This document shows, piece by piece, positions 6,440 to 13,701 of a DNA stretch of 20,182 bases (within the stretch, counting starts at the first letter, position 1; each line of letters starts with the position of its first letter). The translations under genes and the position numbers were made by a program. Where the stretch lies: the NCBI GenBank assembly GCA_937906775.1, contig CALCUD010000084.1, forward strand, positions 1 to 20,182, read 5' to 3'. The stretch is from an uncultured Clostridia bacterium (GTDB lineage: Bacteria > Bacillota > Clostridia > Christensenellales > Aristaeellaceae). The notes beneath the pieces were generated by a model. It saw nothing but the letters and a program-made list of their open reading frames with translations. It was not told the DNA's origin and ran no database searches.

Positions 6440-7917
6440 TTCCGGTCTCCTCCTTCCACAGGCAGGACAACCGTGAATTCGGTTCCCTGATTTGGGACGC
6501 TGTCAACGCGTATCGTGCCACCGTGCATATTCACAAATTGCCGCACAATGCTGAGTCCCAGACCGGTCCCGCCTGTTTCGCGGCTTCTGGCTTTATCCAC
6601 CCGGTAAAAGCGCTCAAAGATATGCTCTCTGTCCTCTTCCGGAATGCCGATGCCGTTGTCCCGGACCTTCCAGATCAGCTCATCGCCCTGTTGTTTCAGT
6701 GATACCCGGATCGTGCCCTTTTCCGGGGTATATTTGATCGCGTTTTCCGTCAGGTTGTACAGGATCTGGTTCAGCTTGGTCCTGTCTCCGGTAAACTTCA
6801 GCCCCGGCATGATATCTTCCGCGATCGTCTGTTCTTTCTTTTCGGCCACGGGACGCAGCAGCCGGACGGTTTCAGCCGTCAGCTCGCTCATATCCAGCGC
6901 CTCGCTGACCAGCTGATCGCCGGCGTGATCCATCCGTGACAGGGTCAGCAGATCGGTGATGATCCCGGTCAGGCGGTCGATCTCATGATTCATATCCTGC
7001 ATAAATTCCTGCCGCAGTTCAGTCGGCATATCCGGCTGATACAGGATCGTTTCCAGCATGATCTTCATTGTCGCGAGCGGTGTTTTCAGTTCATGGCTGG
7101 CGTTGGAAACGAACTGGCTTCTCGTTTTATCGATACTTTCCAGCTGGGATGCCATGGTATTGTAATTTTCCGCCAGTTCCCGAAGCTCTCCGCTTCCTTT
7201 GACGGGAACGCGCACGCTCAGATCGCCCTTTCCCATCTTGCTCATGGTCCGGCTCAGCGTGGTGATGGGTTTGGTCAGAATCTGGCTCAGGATCAGCGCC
7301 AGGATCAGCGCCCCCACGGCGATCACAATGAAAACAACCGAAAGCTGACGGCTGACGGAATGAACGGAATCCATCATCTCCTGGACGCGGCTGACATACA
7401 GAAGCACGCCGGCGCTGCCGTTTTCCGCGTTCAGACTGTGGGTGCAGTAAGCGACATATTCCGCGTCCGTTTCACCGCTCATCTTCGCGACCGTTTCCCG
7501 TCCCGGCGAATGCATGCCGTAATCCGATTCTTTTTCACCGGCCAGAACCGACAGGACTTCATTCAGCTTCAGACGCTGGCCGCACAGCAGATGGAAGGTA
7601 TCGTACTGGATCTTTCCGTCCGGATCGATCAGCATCAGCCGTCCGTTCAGCGTTGCTGCCGATTCAGCCATCACGTTCCGGATCTCCTCCGCCTCGATCC
7701 GCTCAAATAAAGGCGCAAGAGTCTGGGACAGCTTTTCCGCGGACGCGCTGTCCTCTCTCTCGCGCTGCTGATACATATATTCACTGACGATTCCCGTCAG
7801 ATTTGTCGCGGCCACTATGAACGAAACGGCCACAATGAGAAAAAAGGCCAGCAGGATTTTCCACCTGATGCTGGCCAGAAAATTATGTTTATTCCTGATC
7901 GGTGAAATAGTAACCAA
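6436..7917 (-). CDS. Membrane sensor histidine kinase (WalK/PhoR type)
   Basis: Domains in order: TM1 about 20-41; an extracytoplasmic sensor of about 145 residues with a PAS/Cache-like LMLIDPDGKIQYDT (94-107); TM2 about 192-214; HAMP (about 215-265); HisKA with His275 in SQFVSNASHELKTPLATMK; and HATPase_c with N-box NLTENAIKYTPE, G1 RDNGIGIPEEDREHIFERFYR and G2 GGTGLGLSIVRQF. It phosphorylates the regulator encoded just upstream. The start is uncertain: the longest frame starts at a TTG (7915-7917), 29 bp inside the regulator gene, with GGGGAG only two bases ahead. No in-frame ATG occurs before TM1. The 3' end overlaps the lipoprotein gene by 4 bp. Confidence 0.92.
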   Translation of the reverse strand: MVTISPIRNKHNFLASIRWKILLAFFLIVAVSFIVAATNLTGIVSEYMYQQREREDSASAEKLSQTLAPLFERIEAEEIRNVMAESAATLNGRLMLIDPDGKIQYDTFHLLCGQRLKLNEVLSVLAGEKESDYGMHSPGRETVAKMSGETDAEYVAYCTHSLNAENGSAGVLLYVSRVQEMMDSVHSVSRQLSVVFIVIAVGALILALILSQILTKPITTLSRTMSKMGKGDLSVRVPVKGSGELRELAENYNTMASQLESIDKTRSQFVSNASHELKTPLATMKIMLETILYQPDMPTELRQEFMQDMNHEIDRLTGIITDLLTLSRMDHAGDQLVSEALDMSELTAETVRLLRPVAEKKEQTIAEDIMPGLKFTGDRTKLNQILYNLTENAIKYTPEKGTIRVSLKQQGDELIWKVRDNGIGIPEEDREHIFERFYRVDKARSRETGGTGLGLSIVRQFVNMHGGTIRVDSVPNQGTEFTVVLPVEGGDRK

Positions 7918-8581
7918 CTCCCCATTTGGTGAAGATAAATTCGGGCTTGGATGTATCCCGCTCGATCTTCTCCCTCAGGCGGCGGATATGAACGTCCACC
8001 GTACGCGCGTCTCCGGCATAATCGTATTTCCATACGGTTTCCAGCATCTGTTCACGGCTGAAGACGGTTCCGCGGTTGGTGACAAACATCTGAAGCAGGT
8101 CGAATTCCTTGGCGGTCAGTTTGATATCTTTTCCGCCCAGACATACGCTGCGCTTGACCAGATTAATATCCATATCATGGATCCGGATCATCCGGGGTTC
8201 CTGAGGCTGGGTACTTCCGGACACACGGCGGAGGATCGTTTTGATCCGGGCTTTGACTTCAAGGATATTGAAGGGTTTGGTCATATAATCATCCGCGCCG
8301 TATTCCAAACCGAGGATCTTGTCCATATCCTCGCCCTTGGCAGTCAGCATGATGATCGGAATATCGCTGTGTTCACGGATCCGCTGGCACACTGAAATAC
8401 CGTCAAGCTTCGGCAGCATGACGTCCAGAAGAATCAGGTCGTAAGGATTGGACTCGAATTTAGCCAGAGCTTCCTCGCCGTCCACAGCCGTATCGGTTTC
8501 ATAATCTTCCTGTTCCAGCGTATACTTCAGGCCCTTGAGGATCAAAGGCTCATCGTCTACCAACAGAATCCGCTTTCCCAA
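7889..8581 (-). CDS. OmpR/PhoB-family response regulator
   Basis: A receiver domain (residues 1-~118) carries acidic pocket Asp9-Asp10, phosphorylated Asp53 (LILLDVMLPK), and the conserved T and Lys (MLTAKG, MTKPF). It is followed by a winged-helix trans_reg_C domain (about 130-230: TAKEFDLLQMFVTNRGTVFSREQML, then RTVDVHIRRLREKIE). It is closest in style to WalR/PhoP-type regulators. The frame opens at a GTG (8588-8590), but the AAAGGG site sits against that codon. It is 6-7 bases from the TTG at 8579-8581, which gives MGKRILLVDDE, so I use the TTG. First gene of the regulator-kinase-lipoprotein operon, with its own promoter. Confidence 0.93.
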   Translation of the reverse strand: MGKRILLVDDEPLILKGLKYTLEQEDYETDTAVDGEEALAKFESNPYDLILLDVMLPKLDGISVCQRIREHSDIPIIMLTAKGEDMDKILGLEYGADDYMTKPFNILEVKARIKTILRRVSGSTQPQEPRMIRIHDMDINLVKRSVCLGGKDIKLTAKEFDLLQMFVTNRGTVFSREQMLETVWKYDYAGDARTVDVHIRRLREKIERDTSKPEFIFTKWGVGYYFTDQE

Positions 8582-8614
8582 TATGAACACCCTTTCGTAA
8601 CCAATACTGTAGAA

Positions 8615-8643
8615 ATTGTATTATATTTGTTCCAGAATTGCAA
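8615..8643 (-). promoter_or_regulatory. Promoter of the two-component operon
   Basis: On the minus strand, -35 TTGCAA (8638-8643) and -10 TACAAT (8615-8620) are 17 bp apart. A second perfect TATAAT lies at 8621-8626 but lacks a matched -35. The surrounding 8591-8700 is AT-rich, and TTGTAAC just upstream could be part of a regulator box for autoregulation. Confidence 0.5.
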
Positions 8644-8748
8644 GCGTTTTGTTACAAATCTATATAAACTTATCACAACTTTTGTTTTTTTAACCGTTGG
8701 ATCAGCTCGACCGGATATTCTTCACACGCTTGTCCGACCCCGGTTCCG

Positions 8749-9321
8749 TTATCGGATATCCCGGCTGATATCCTCCCCGCGGAGGATCTTCCCCATGGAG
8801 CGGTCCAGGACCCAGAGCAGGATCAGGCACAGAACCACGCTGATCAGGATCACGCTGCCGTTATACAAAGCCGAATAGATCCAGGGCGACGTCATTGTCA
8901 TTCCGAAGAACTCCTCCGGCATATATTTCCCCCAGACGGTCGCTCCGGTCACCCAGGAAGCCAGAAACCGCCCGAATCCGCCAGCCGCGGCACCGAGATA
9001 CAGGCCGCCCTTTCTGCGGTGAAACAGCCCTGCCAGGCCCAGAAGAGAATAAGCCAGGATATAGTCCCCGATCAGAGATTCCCAGCCGATCGCGGCGCCG
9101 CCGTCCAGGAACAGCTGCAACAGGCTGAACGCGAAGCTGGAAAGCATGCCGTAGCCGAACCCCCATCTCGCGCAGATAATAAAGACAGGAAGCATATTCA
9201 ATGTTACCGAACCTCCCTGAGGAAGGCGGAAAAGCTTCAGATATCCCAGCACCTGCGCCGCCGCGATCAGGACCCCGCACTCGCACAAAGCCCGGAGCCG
9301 TGTTCTTCCGTTCAGTCTCAT
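8749..9321 (-). CDS. thiT: Thiamine ECF transporter substrate-binding protein ThiT
   Basis: A 190-residue, roughly six-helix membrane protein that captures thiamine and delivers it to the shared ECF energizing module (EcfAA'T, not in this window). Family marks: LPQGGSVTLNMLPVF (33-47), then ESLIGDYILAYSLLGLAGLF (80-99), then the GRFLASWVTGATVWGKYMPE segment, and the SALYNGS helix near 151. The TPP riboswitch in the leader independently supports thiamine as substrate. Two family positions look different from what I recall of ThiT: Ser replaces the usual His in the R-x-x-x-H region and Asp sits at the Glu/Asp position before Tyr. Start: ATG 9319-9321 with AGGAGGG 7 bases ahead. Confidence 0.9.
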   Translation of the reverse strand: MRLNGRTRLRALCECGVLIAAAQVLGYLKLFRLPQGGSVTLNMLPVFIICARWGFGYGMLSSFAFSLLQLFLDGGAAIGWESLIGDYILAYSLLGLAGLFHRRKGGLYLGAAAGGFGRFLASWVTGATVWGKYMPEEFFGMTMTSPWIYSALYNGSVILISVVLCLILLWVLDRSMGKILRGEDISRDIR

Positions 9322-9337
9322 TGATTATCCCTCCTGA

Positions 9338-9367
9338 ATAAAAACTTTCCGCTGATACAGCGGAAAG
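9338..9367 (-). terminator. Riboswitch-controlled leader terminator of thiT
   Basis: On the minus strand, CTTTCCGCTG (9358-9367) pairs perfectly with CAGCGGAAAG (9345-9354) around a 3-nt loop, followed by TTTTTAT. It lies between the TPP aptamer and the thiT ribosome binding site. It is the expression platform: transcription should stop here when TPP is bound. Confidence 0.88.
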
Positions 9368-9383
9368 CGAGCGCATTCATGCC

Positions 9384-9467
9384 CGCTTCCCTACGGTAGG
9401 ATGACCTACATCAGGTTCAAAGGGACAGATCCCAGAGGATCATCTCAGCATTTCTGCGCCCCCAGCG
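9384..9467 (-). ncRNA. TPP riboswitch (THI box)
   Basis: On the minus strand the conserved THI elements appear in order: P1 CGCT then GGGGGCGC (about 9456-9467), CTGAGA (9443-9448), CCCTTTGAACCTGATGTAGG (around 9405-9424), TCATCCTACCG, and GTAGGGA closing to AGCG (9384-9387). P1 pairs CGCT with AGCG. A possible antiterminator exists: AAGCGGGC pairs with GCTCGCTT downstream (one G-U). This would use up the 3' P1 strand and the base of the terminator stem when TPP is absent. It represses thiT under high thiamine pyrophosphate. Confidence 0.95.
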
Positions 9468-9482
9468 TTTTGAACGGAAAGA

Positions 9483-9510
9483 ATTATAGCACAGGCATTC
9501 CGTAAGTCAA
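9483..9510 (-). promoter_or_regulatory. Promoter of the thiT leader
   Basis: On the minus strand, -35 TTGACT (9505-9510) and a perfect -10 TATAAT (9483-9488) are 16 bp apart. The start near 9475 lies just before the riboswitch P1 stem. Confidence 0.8.
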
Positions 9511-9560
9511 GCGCAGGATGCGGAAACATGTTCCGCAGGAAAAGCGTCATCTTCCTGCGC
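9511..9560. repeat. Nested inverted repeat upstream of thiT promoter
   Basis: The outer arms GCGCAGGA (9511-9518) and TCCTGCGC (9553-9560) are perfect. Inside is a second hairpin, TGCGGAA (9519-9525) with TTCCGCA (9531-9537). There is no T-run on either side, so it is not a standard terminator. It lies directly against the thiT -35 box. Confidence 0.6.
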
Positions 9561-9979
9561 TGTTGCCGGCAGGCAGGAATGGCGGCTGCATTGAATGCGA
9601 AGATACCTGTGATCTGTTGATGACCGCTGCGAGCGGCGCCCGATTCCTGTTCTATGCCTCAAACTGCTGTACCGGTAACTGGCCGGTTCAGTTGAAGTTA
9701 AGCTGTGAACACGGCGATATCGAAATGAACGGCAGCGTTGTGACAGTACGCCGGGATGACGGATCTTCTGTAACAGAAGACTTTACCGATCATTCTGTTT
9801 ACGGGAAAGACTATTGGGGCAAGGAGCATATCATGCTGATCCGGGATTTTTATCGCTGCATTCAGACGGGCGAAAAATTTCCGATCGACGCGTCCGAGGC
9901 AATGAAAACCGCACTGCTGCTGGAACAGGCAAACACACAGCACGCCGGCGACTGCATCCCCCCGGCTGAATACGATTGA
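9518..9979 (+). pseudogene. Remnant of a Gfo/Idh/MocA-family oxidoreductase (C-terminal part)
   Basis: From about 9590 to the stop, the frame gives the C-terminal alpha/beta domain of a sugar/inositol-type NAD(P)-dependent dehydrogenase. It has the family's tail pattern: GKDYWGKEHIMLIRDFYRCI, then TGEKFPIDASEAMKTALLLE. The N-terminal Rossmann domain with GxGxxG and the EKP motif, about 200 residues, is absent. The DNA before it is the nested repeat and the thiT promoter. The first ~22 codons of the open frame do not resemble the family, and no convincing ribosome binding site precedes the ATG at 9518. The fragment is therefore most likely a decayed gene whose 5' half was deleted, not a functional enzyme. 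Downstream of it I see only tRNA termination signals. Confidence 0.75.
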
Positions 9980-10044
9980 CCCTGTAAATCAAGGAACAAC
10001 TGTTGTACCGAAAAAACGGCAAAGCGCTTTATCTCTGTCCGGAG

Positions 10045-10076
10045 AAAAAAAACGGCGGATTCAACCGAATCTGCCG
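10045..10076 (-). terminator. Terminator of tRNA-Ala(GGC)
   Basis: On the minus strand a 10-bp stem (10067-10076 with 10053-10062, one G-T pair, 4-nt loop) is followed by eight T (10052-10045). Two more T-runs lie between it and the tRNA 3' end. Confidence 0.8.
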
Positions 10077-10132
10077 CCGGGGTGTTGTTTAAGAATCCGC
10101 AAGCCGCTAAAAAAACGAGGGCATAAAAAAAG

Positions 10133-10205
10133 TGGAGCATAGCGGATTCGAACCGCTGACCCCCACACTGCCAGTGTGGTGCGCTACCAGCTGCGCTAAT
10201 GCCCC
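10133..10205 (-). tRNA. tRNA-Ala (anticodon GGC)
   Basis: A full 73-nt cloverleaf on the minus strand. Acceptor GGGGCAT pairs with ATGCTCC (one G-T), discriminator A. The D arm is GCGC-AGCTGGTA-GCGC, the anticodon stem CCACA/TGTGG with loop CTGGCAG (anticodon GGC, reads GCC/GCU), and the T arm contains GGTTCGAATCC. CCA is not encoded. Strong promoter upstream, terminator downstream. Confidence 0.96.
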
Positions 10206-10216
10206 GAACAAGGTAT

Positions 10217-10245
10217 AATATAGCACATACTTTGGACGTTGTAAA
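10217..10245 (-). promoter_or_regulatory. Promoter of tRNA-Ala(GGC)
   Basis: On the minus strand, -35 TTTACA (10240-10245) and -10 TATATT (10217-10222) are 17 bp apart, each 5 of 6 to consensus, ending about 12 bases before the mature 5' end. Confidence 0.8.
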
Positions 10246-10303
10246 GCACTTTTTTATATTTCTGTATCAATCCTGCTGTTTCCTTTGCGTTTCAAGGATT
10301 CTG

Positions 10304-10312
10304 TGATACAAT
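10304..10312 (+). promoter_or_regulatory. Extended -10 promoter of the M32 carboxypeptidase gene
   Basis: TGATACAAT is an extended -10 (TGnTACAAT) 23 bases before the ATG. The -35 position (TTTGCG) is weak, as is usual for extended -10 promoters. Confidence 0.5.
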
Positions 10313-10335
10313 GAACATATAAGGAGCGTGAAACT

Positions 10336-11835
10336 ATGGAATTGAATACCGCAATTCAGAAGATCAATGATATGGAAAAGGCCTCCTATGCGTTGAACCA
10401 CGCCATGAATATTCTGTATGTCGACGGGGATACCGTTGCGCCGAAGAAGTCCTGGAAAGGGCGCGGAGAAGCGCTGGGATATCTGAGCGAACTCAGCTAC
10501 CGTCTGCTCGTCAATCCCGAAACAGGCGAGGTCCTCGATACGGTGCTGAACGCGAAAGATCAGGCTGATCCGAAGGTCTTCCGTCAGGCTGAGCTGATCA
10601 GGGAAGCATACGATGAGATCCACCTTTTCCCGATGGAGGAATATGTCGCGTATCAGCAGCTGCTGAATGAAGCAAGCACCGTATGGCACGACGCGAAAGA
10701 GAAAAGCGATTTCCCGCTCTTTGCCCCGTATCTGGAAAAACTGATCGCTTTCCAGAAGCGTTTTGCATCCCTGAAGGACAGCACGAAGCATCCCTATGAT
10801 GTTCTGCTGGATACTTTCGAAAAGGGCGCGTCCCGCGAAATGCTGGATCCGTTTTTTGATACGGTCCGCACGGAACTGGCCCCTTTGATCGCCGAGATCG
10901 GTACCCGGCCCCAGCCGGATCATCCGTTCCTGCACGCTCAGTATCCTGTCGGGCTTCAGCGCGAGTTCGCCCATCGGGTCATGAAAATGGAAGGGATCGA
11001 TCCCGCCTGCTGCACGCTGGGCGAAACGGAGCATCCGTTCACCTCCGGTTCCAACAAATGGGATGTCCGGATCACAACGCATTACTACGAAAACGATATG
11101 GCTTCCAGCCTTTTCAGCGTCATTCACGAGGGCGGCCACGCGCTGTACGAAATGGGTGTGGCGGACGATCTGCAGTTCACATCACTGGCCGGCGGATCCA
11201 CCATGGGCATTCACGAAAGCCAGAGCCGTTTTTATGAAAACCTGATCTGCCGCAGTCTGCCCTTCTGCCGTGCGCTTCTCCCCGTCATGCGGGATATTTT
11301 CCCGGATCAGATCGGCAGCCTGACAGCGGAGGAGCTTTACGCCGCGATCAATATCGCCAGACCTTCTCTGATCCGTACGGACGCGGATGAACTGACCTAC
11401 CCTCTTCACGTGCTGATCCGTTACGAAATTGAAAAAGCCATTTTCAGCGGTGATCTGAAAGTGACCGATCTTCCAGGGATCTGGAACGAGCTCTATAAGA
11501 AATTCCTCGGCCTTGAAGTTCCGGATGACCGCCGCGGCATCCTGCAGGACAGCCACTGGTCCGGCGGTTCCTTCGGTTACTTCCCGAGCTACGCGCTGGG
11601 CAGCGCCTACGGCGTCCAGATGCTTCGCCGGATGGAAGCTGATATGAATGTCTGGGGAACCGTCGAGGCGGGAGATCTCCGTCCGGTCACAGCCTGGCTG
11701 GGAGAAAAGATCCATCAGTACGGAAGGCTGAAAAAGCCGCAGGAGATCCTGCTGAACGCAATGGGCGGTCCGCTGGACGCAACAGTCTATACCGGATATC
11801 TGCAAAAGAAATACCGGGAGTTATACAAGCTTTGA
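10336..11835 (+). CDS. M32-family metallocarboxypeptidase (Taq type)
   Basis: A cytoplasmic zinc carboxypeptidase that trims C-terminal residues from peptides, broad in specificity. The 499-residue length is typical of the family. Active-site features: HEGGH (264-268, zinc His264 and His268 and general base Glu265), the preceding DVRITTHYYENDMASSLF, and the third ligand in GIHESQSRFYEN (Glu294). The C-terminal part (DSHWSGGSFGYFPSYALGSAYG) also fits. There is no signal peptide. Start: ATG at 10336 with AAGGAG about 10 bases ahead. It has its own promoter and a terminator right after the stop, so it is monocistronic, facing away from the tRNA-Ala gene. Confidence 0.95.
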   Translation: MELNTAIQKINDMEKASYALNHAMNILYVDGDTVAPKKSWKGRGEALGYLSELSYRLLVNPETGEVLDTVLNAKDQADPKVFRQAELIREAYDEIHLFPMEEYVAYQQLLNEASTVWHDAKEKSDFPLFAPYLEKLIAFQKRFASLKDSTKHPYDVLLDTFEKGASREMLDPFFDTVRTELAPLIAEIGTRPQPDHPFLHAQYPVGLQREFAHRVMKMEGIDPACCTLGETEHPFTSGSNKWDVRITTHYYENDMASSLFSVIHEGGHALYEMGVADDLQFTSLAGGSTMGIHESQSRFYENLICRSLPFCRALLPVMRDIFPDQIGSLTAEELYAAINIARPSLIRTDADELTYPLHVLIRYEIEKAIFSGDLKVTDLPGIWNELYKKFLGLEVPDDRRGILQDSHWSGGSFGYFPSYALGSAYGVQMLRRMEADMNVWGTVEAGDLRPVTAWLGEKIHQYGRLKKPQEILLNAMGGPLDATVYTGYLQKKYRELYKL

Positions 11836-11841
11836 GAATGA

Positions 11842-11880
11842 AAAAAGCAGGGTGCCGTGAATCCGGCACCCTGTTTCATT
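11842..11880. terminator. Bidirectional terminator of M32 gene and of the tgt operon
   Basis: A perfect 10-bp stem (11848-11857 with 11864-11873) has TTTCATT on the plus side and a six-T run on the minus side (11846-11841). It separates two convergent stops and closes both transcription units. Confidence 0.85.
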
Positions 11881-11891
11881 GCTTTCAGAAA

Positions 11892-12527
11892 TCAGATCAG
11901 ATCGGCGATATCGGTGTTCACGCCCTTGAGCAGAACCTTCGCGCCCTGAGCCGCCTCGGAGGAATCCGCGTGCGCCAGCAGCCATTTATTGGTCGCCCAC
12001 AGGGTCGCGTCTTCATCATTGCGGACCGTGATGGTCGGCATGCCGACATTGGTTCCCTTGGGAAGCACGACGATGACCTTGAAGCCCTGTCCTTTGACCG
12101 CGCTACAGGGCGCATAATGCAGCGTGGTGGCGTAAACTTCGATCAGGGTGTTCTTCGGGCACAGATACGCGACAACCTTATCAGTATCCAGCGCGCCGTT
12201 GACGAGGTCTTCCCGTTTAGCCAGCAGCAGGATGAAATCTTCCGTGCCGATGTTCAGTTCGCTGTCCCGATGATACTCAAGGCAGTTCAGTTTCGTGTTG
12301 TGTCCGTTGCACCAGCCGATCTGGATGGGCATGCCGCCGAAAGCGCTGTCCGCCAGTTCCTTCGCAATGGGCAGCGCCATCAGTTCCGCCTGTTCCGGCA
12401 CATACTCTACGCCTTCGGGAAGCGGGGAAACCTTGTCCAGCGTCGCCAGAAGCTCCGCGGTGTCATAGCCGGTCAGTACCTGACCGTAGTTCTGGAATGA
12501 GGGATCCAATACAGACAGAATCTTCAT
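11892..12527 (-). CDS. DUF4867-family protein, cupin-like
   Basis: A cytoplasmic protein of 211 residues. I recognise it as DUF4867 from the opening (MKILSVLDPSFQNYGQVLTGYD), PLPEGVEYVPEQAELMALPI and FGGMPIQIGWCNGHNTKLNC. Possible metal-binding or catalytic positions cluster at His76, Glu84, His86, Glu90 and His137 (EVYATTLHYAPC). The arrangement is like a single cupin barrel, and family members are often found near sugar-metabolism genes. The actual reaction is unknown. Start: ATG at 12525-12527 is preferred, with GGAGG 11 bases ahead. The ATG at 12546-12548 lies in front of that site and has none of its own. It is the last gene of the tgt operon, 46 bp after tgt. A 7-bp GATCCGG hairpin (12559-12575) in the gap lacks a T-run. 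Confidence 0.8.
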   Translation of the reverse strand: MKILSVLDPSFQNYGQVLTGYDTAELLATLDKVSPLPEGVEYVPEQAELMALPIAKELADSAFGGMPIQIGWCNGHNTKLNCLEYHRDSELNIGTEDFILLLAKREDLVNGALDTDKVVAYLCPKNTLIEVYATTLHYAPCSAVKGQGFKVIVVLPKGTNVGMPTITVRNDEDATLWATNKWLLAHADSSEAAQGAKVLLKGVNTDIADLI

Positions 12528-12573
12528 GATCAAAAAGTCCTCCTTCATATATTTTCCAGATCCGGAACCCGGA

Positions 12574-13701
12574 TCAGAAATTCTTGGTCAGATCATACCG
12601 CTCATAAAACTCCCGGCGATAATCCAGGAAGCGGTCTTCCGCGATGGCCTGACGGATCTCTTCCATCATGTGGATCAGGAACCGGAGATTGTGGATGGAA
12701 GCCAGTCTCCCCGCGGTGATCTCCTTCGCGTTGAAAAGATGCCGGATGTAGGCCCTGGTGAAATGCTGACAGGCGTAACAGTCGCACTGATCGTCCAGCG
12801 GCGAAAAATCATGGGCGTATTTGCCGTTCTTGACCACGACCCGGCCCTTGCTGGTCATGACGGAACCGTTCCGCCCGATCCGGGTCGCGAGCACGCAGTC
12901 AAACATGTCCACTCCGCGAAGAACAGCCTCCACAAAGCAGTCCGGGGTGCCGACGCCCATCAGATAGCGCGGTTTCTCCTCCGGCATATAGGGACGGATC
13001 TCGTCCAGCATTTCGTACATGATCGGTTTCGGTTCACCGACGCTGAGTCCGCCAATCCCGTACCCGATAAAGTCCATATCCCGGAGCGCCTTCGCGCTTT
13101 CGATCCGCAGGTCTTTGTAAAAAGCGCCCTGCACGATGCCGAACAGCGCCTGATCCTCGCGGGTGTGATGTTTCTGACACCGTTCCGCCCAGCGGTGCGT
13201 GCGCTCCATGTTGACCTTCGCGGTATTGTAATCGCATGGATACGGAGAGCAGACGTCAAAGCACATCGCGATATCGGATCCCAGCGCCTGCTGGATATCC
13301 ATGGATTCCTCCGGCCCGATGAACTGGCGGGAGCCGTCCAGATGGCTCTGGAAGGTGACTCCTTCCTCCTTGATCTTGCGGATCCCTGCTAGCGAGAACA
13401 CCTGGAATCCGCCGCTGTCCGTCAGGATCGGCTTATGCCAGTCCATGAAATTGTGCAGTCCGCCGGCTTCCGCCACCAGATTTTCACCCGGACGCAGGTG
13501 CAGATGGTAGGTATTGGAGAGCAGGATCTGCGTCCCGATTTCCTCCATTTCCCGCGGCGTCATCGCTTTGACGCATGCGGAGGTCCCGACCGGCATGTAG
13601 ATCGGGGTTTCGATATCCCCGTGCGGCGTATGCAGAACGCCCAGCCGGGCGCCGGACTGTTTGCATACATGTTTCACTTCATAAGAAAAAGGTTGACTCA
13701 C
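12574..13701 (-). CDS. tgt: Queuine tRNA-ribosyltransferase (tRNA-guanine transglycosylase)
   Basis: Exchanges G34 for preQ1 in tRNAs with GUN anticodons (Asp, Asn, His, Tyr). It has 375 residues, normal length. Key residues: general acid/base Asp95 (TDSGGFQVFSL), substrate pocket CFDV (147-150), GIVQG (188-192), GGLSVGEP (217-224), nucleophile Asp268 (FDCVLATRIGRNG) and the zinc site Cys306, Cys308, Cys311 and His337. The usual P of VLPTR is A here, a mild change. Start: GTG at 13699-13701, 4-bp overlap with the upstream pseudouridine synthase stop, AAGGAG 5 bases ahead. No queC/D/E/F or queA genes are in the window; preQ1 may be made elsewhere in the genome or taken up. Confidence 0.97.
   Translation of the reverse strand: MSQPFSYEVKHVCKQSGARLGVLHTPHGDIETPIYMPVGTSACVKAMTPREMEEIGTQILLSNTYHLHLRPGENLVAEAGGLHNFMDWHKPILTDSGGFQVFSLAGIRKIKEEGVTFQSHLDGSRQFIGPEESMDIQQALGSDIAMCFDVCSPYPCDYNTAKVNMERTHRWAERCQKHHTREDQALFGIVQGAFYKDLRIESAKALRDMDFIGYGIGGLSVGEPKPIMYEMLDEIRPYMPEEKPRYLMGVGTPDCFVEAVLRGVDMFDCVLATRIGRNGSVMTSKGRVVVKNGKYAHDFSPLDDQCDCYACQHFTRAYIRHLFNAKEITAGRLASIHNLRFLIHMMEEIRQAIAEDRFLDYRREFYERYDLTKNF

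Noticed and set aside
8690..8760. Possible terminator after thiT
   Set aside because: Several weak GC-rich pairings exist, but none forms a clean stem followed by a T-run on the minus strand.
9980..10092. A small plus-strand open frame starting at a TTG near 10003 behind AAGGA
   Set aside because: It runs through the tRNA terminator hairpin and its T/A tracts, and encodes a low-complexity 30-residue peptide with no support.
10142..10160. GCGGATTC occurring in the tRNA T arm, the terminator and the stretch between as a possible attachment site
   Set aside because: Copies are only 8-9 bp, part of hairpins, and no integrase or phage gene is present.
12559..12575. GATCCGG-AAC-CCGGATC hairpin between tgt and the DUF4867 gene as a terminator
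   Set aside because: Only 7 bp with no T-run on the minus strand; the genes more likely form one transcript, though it could mark mRNA processing.
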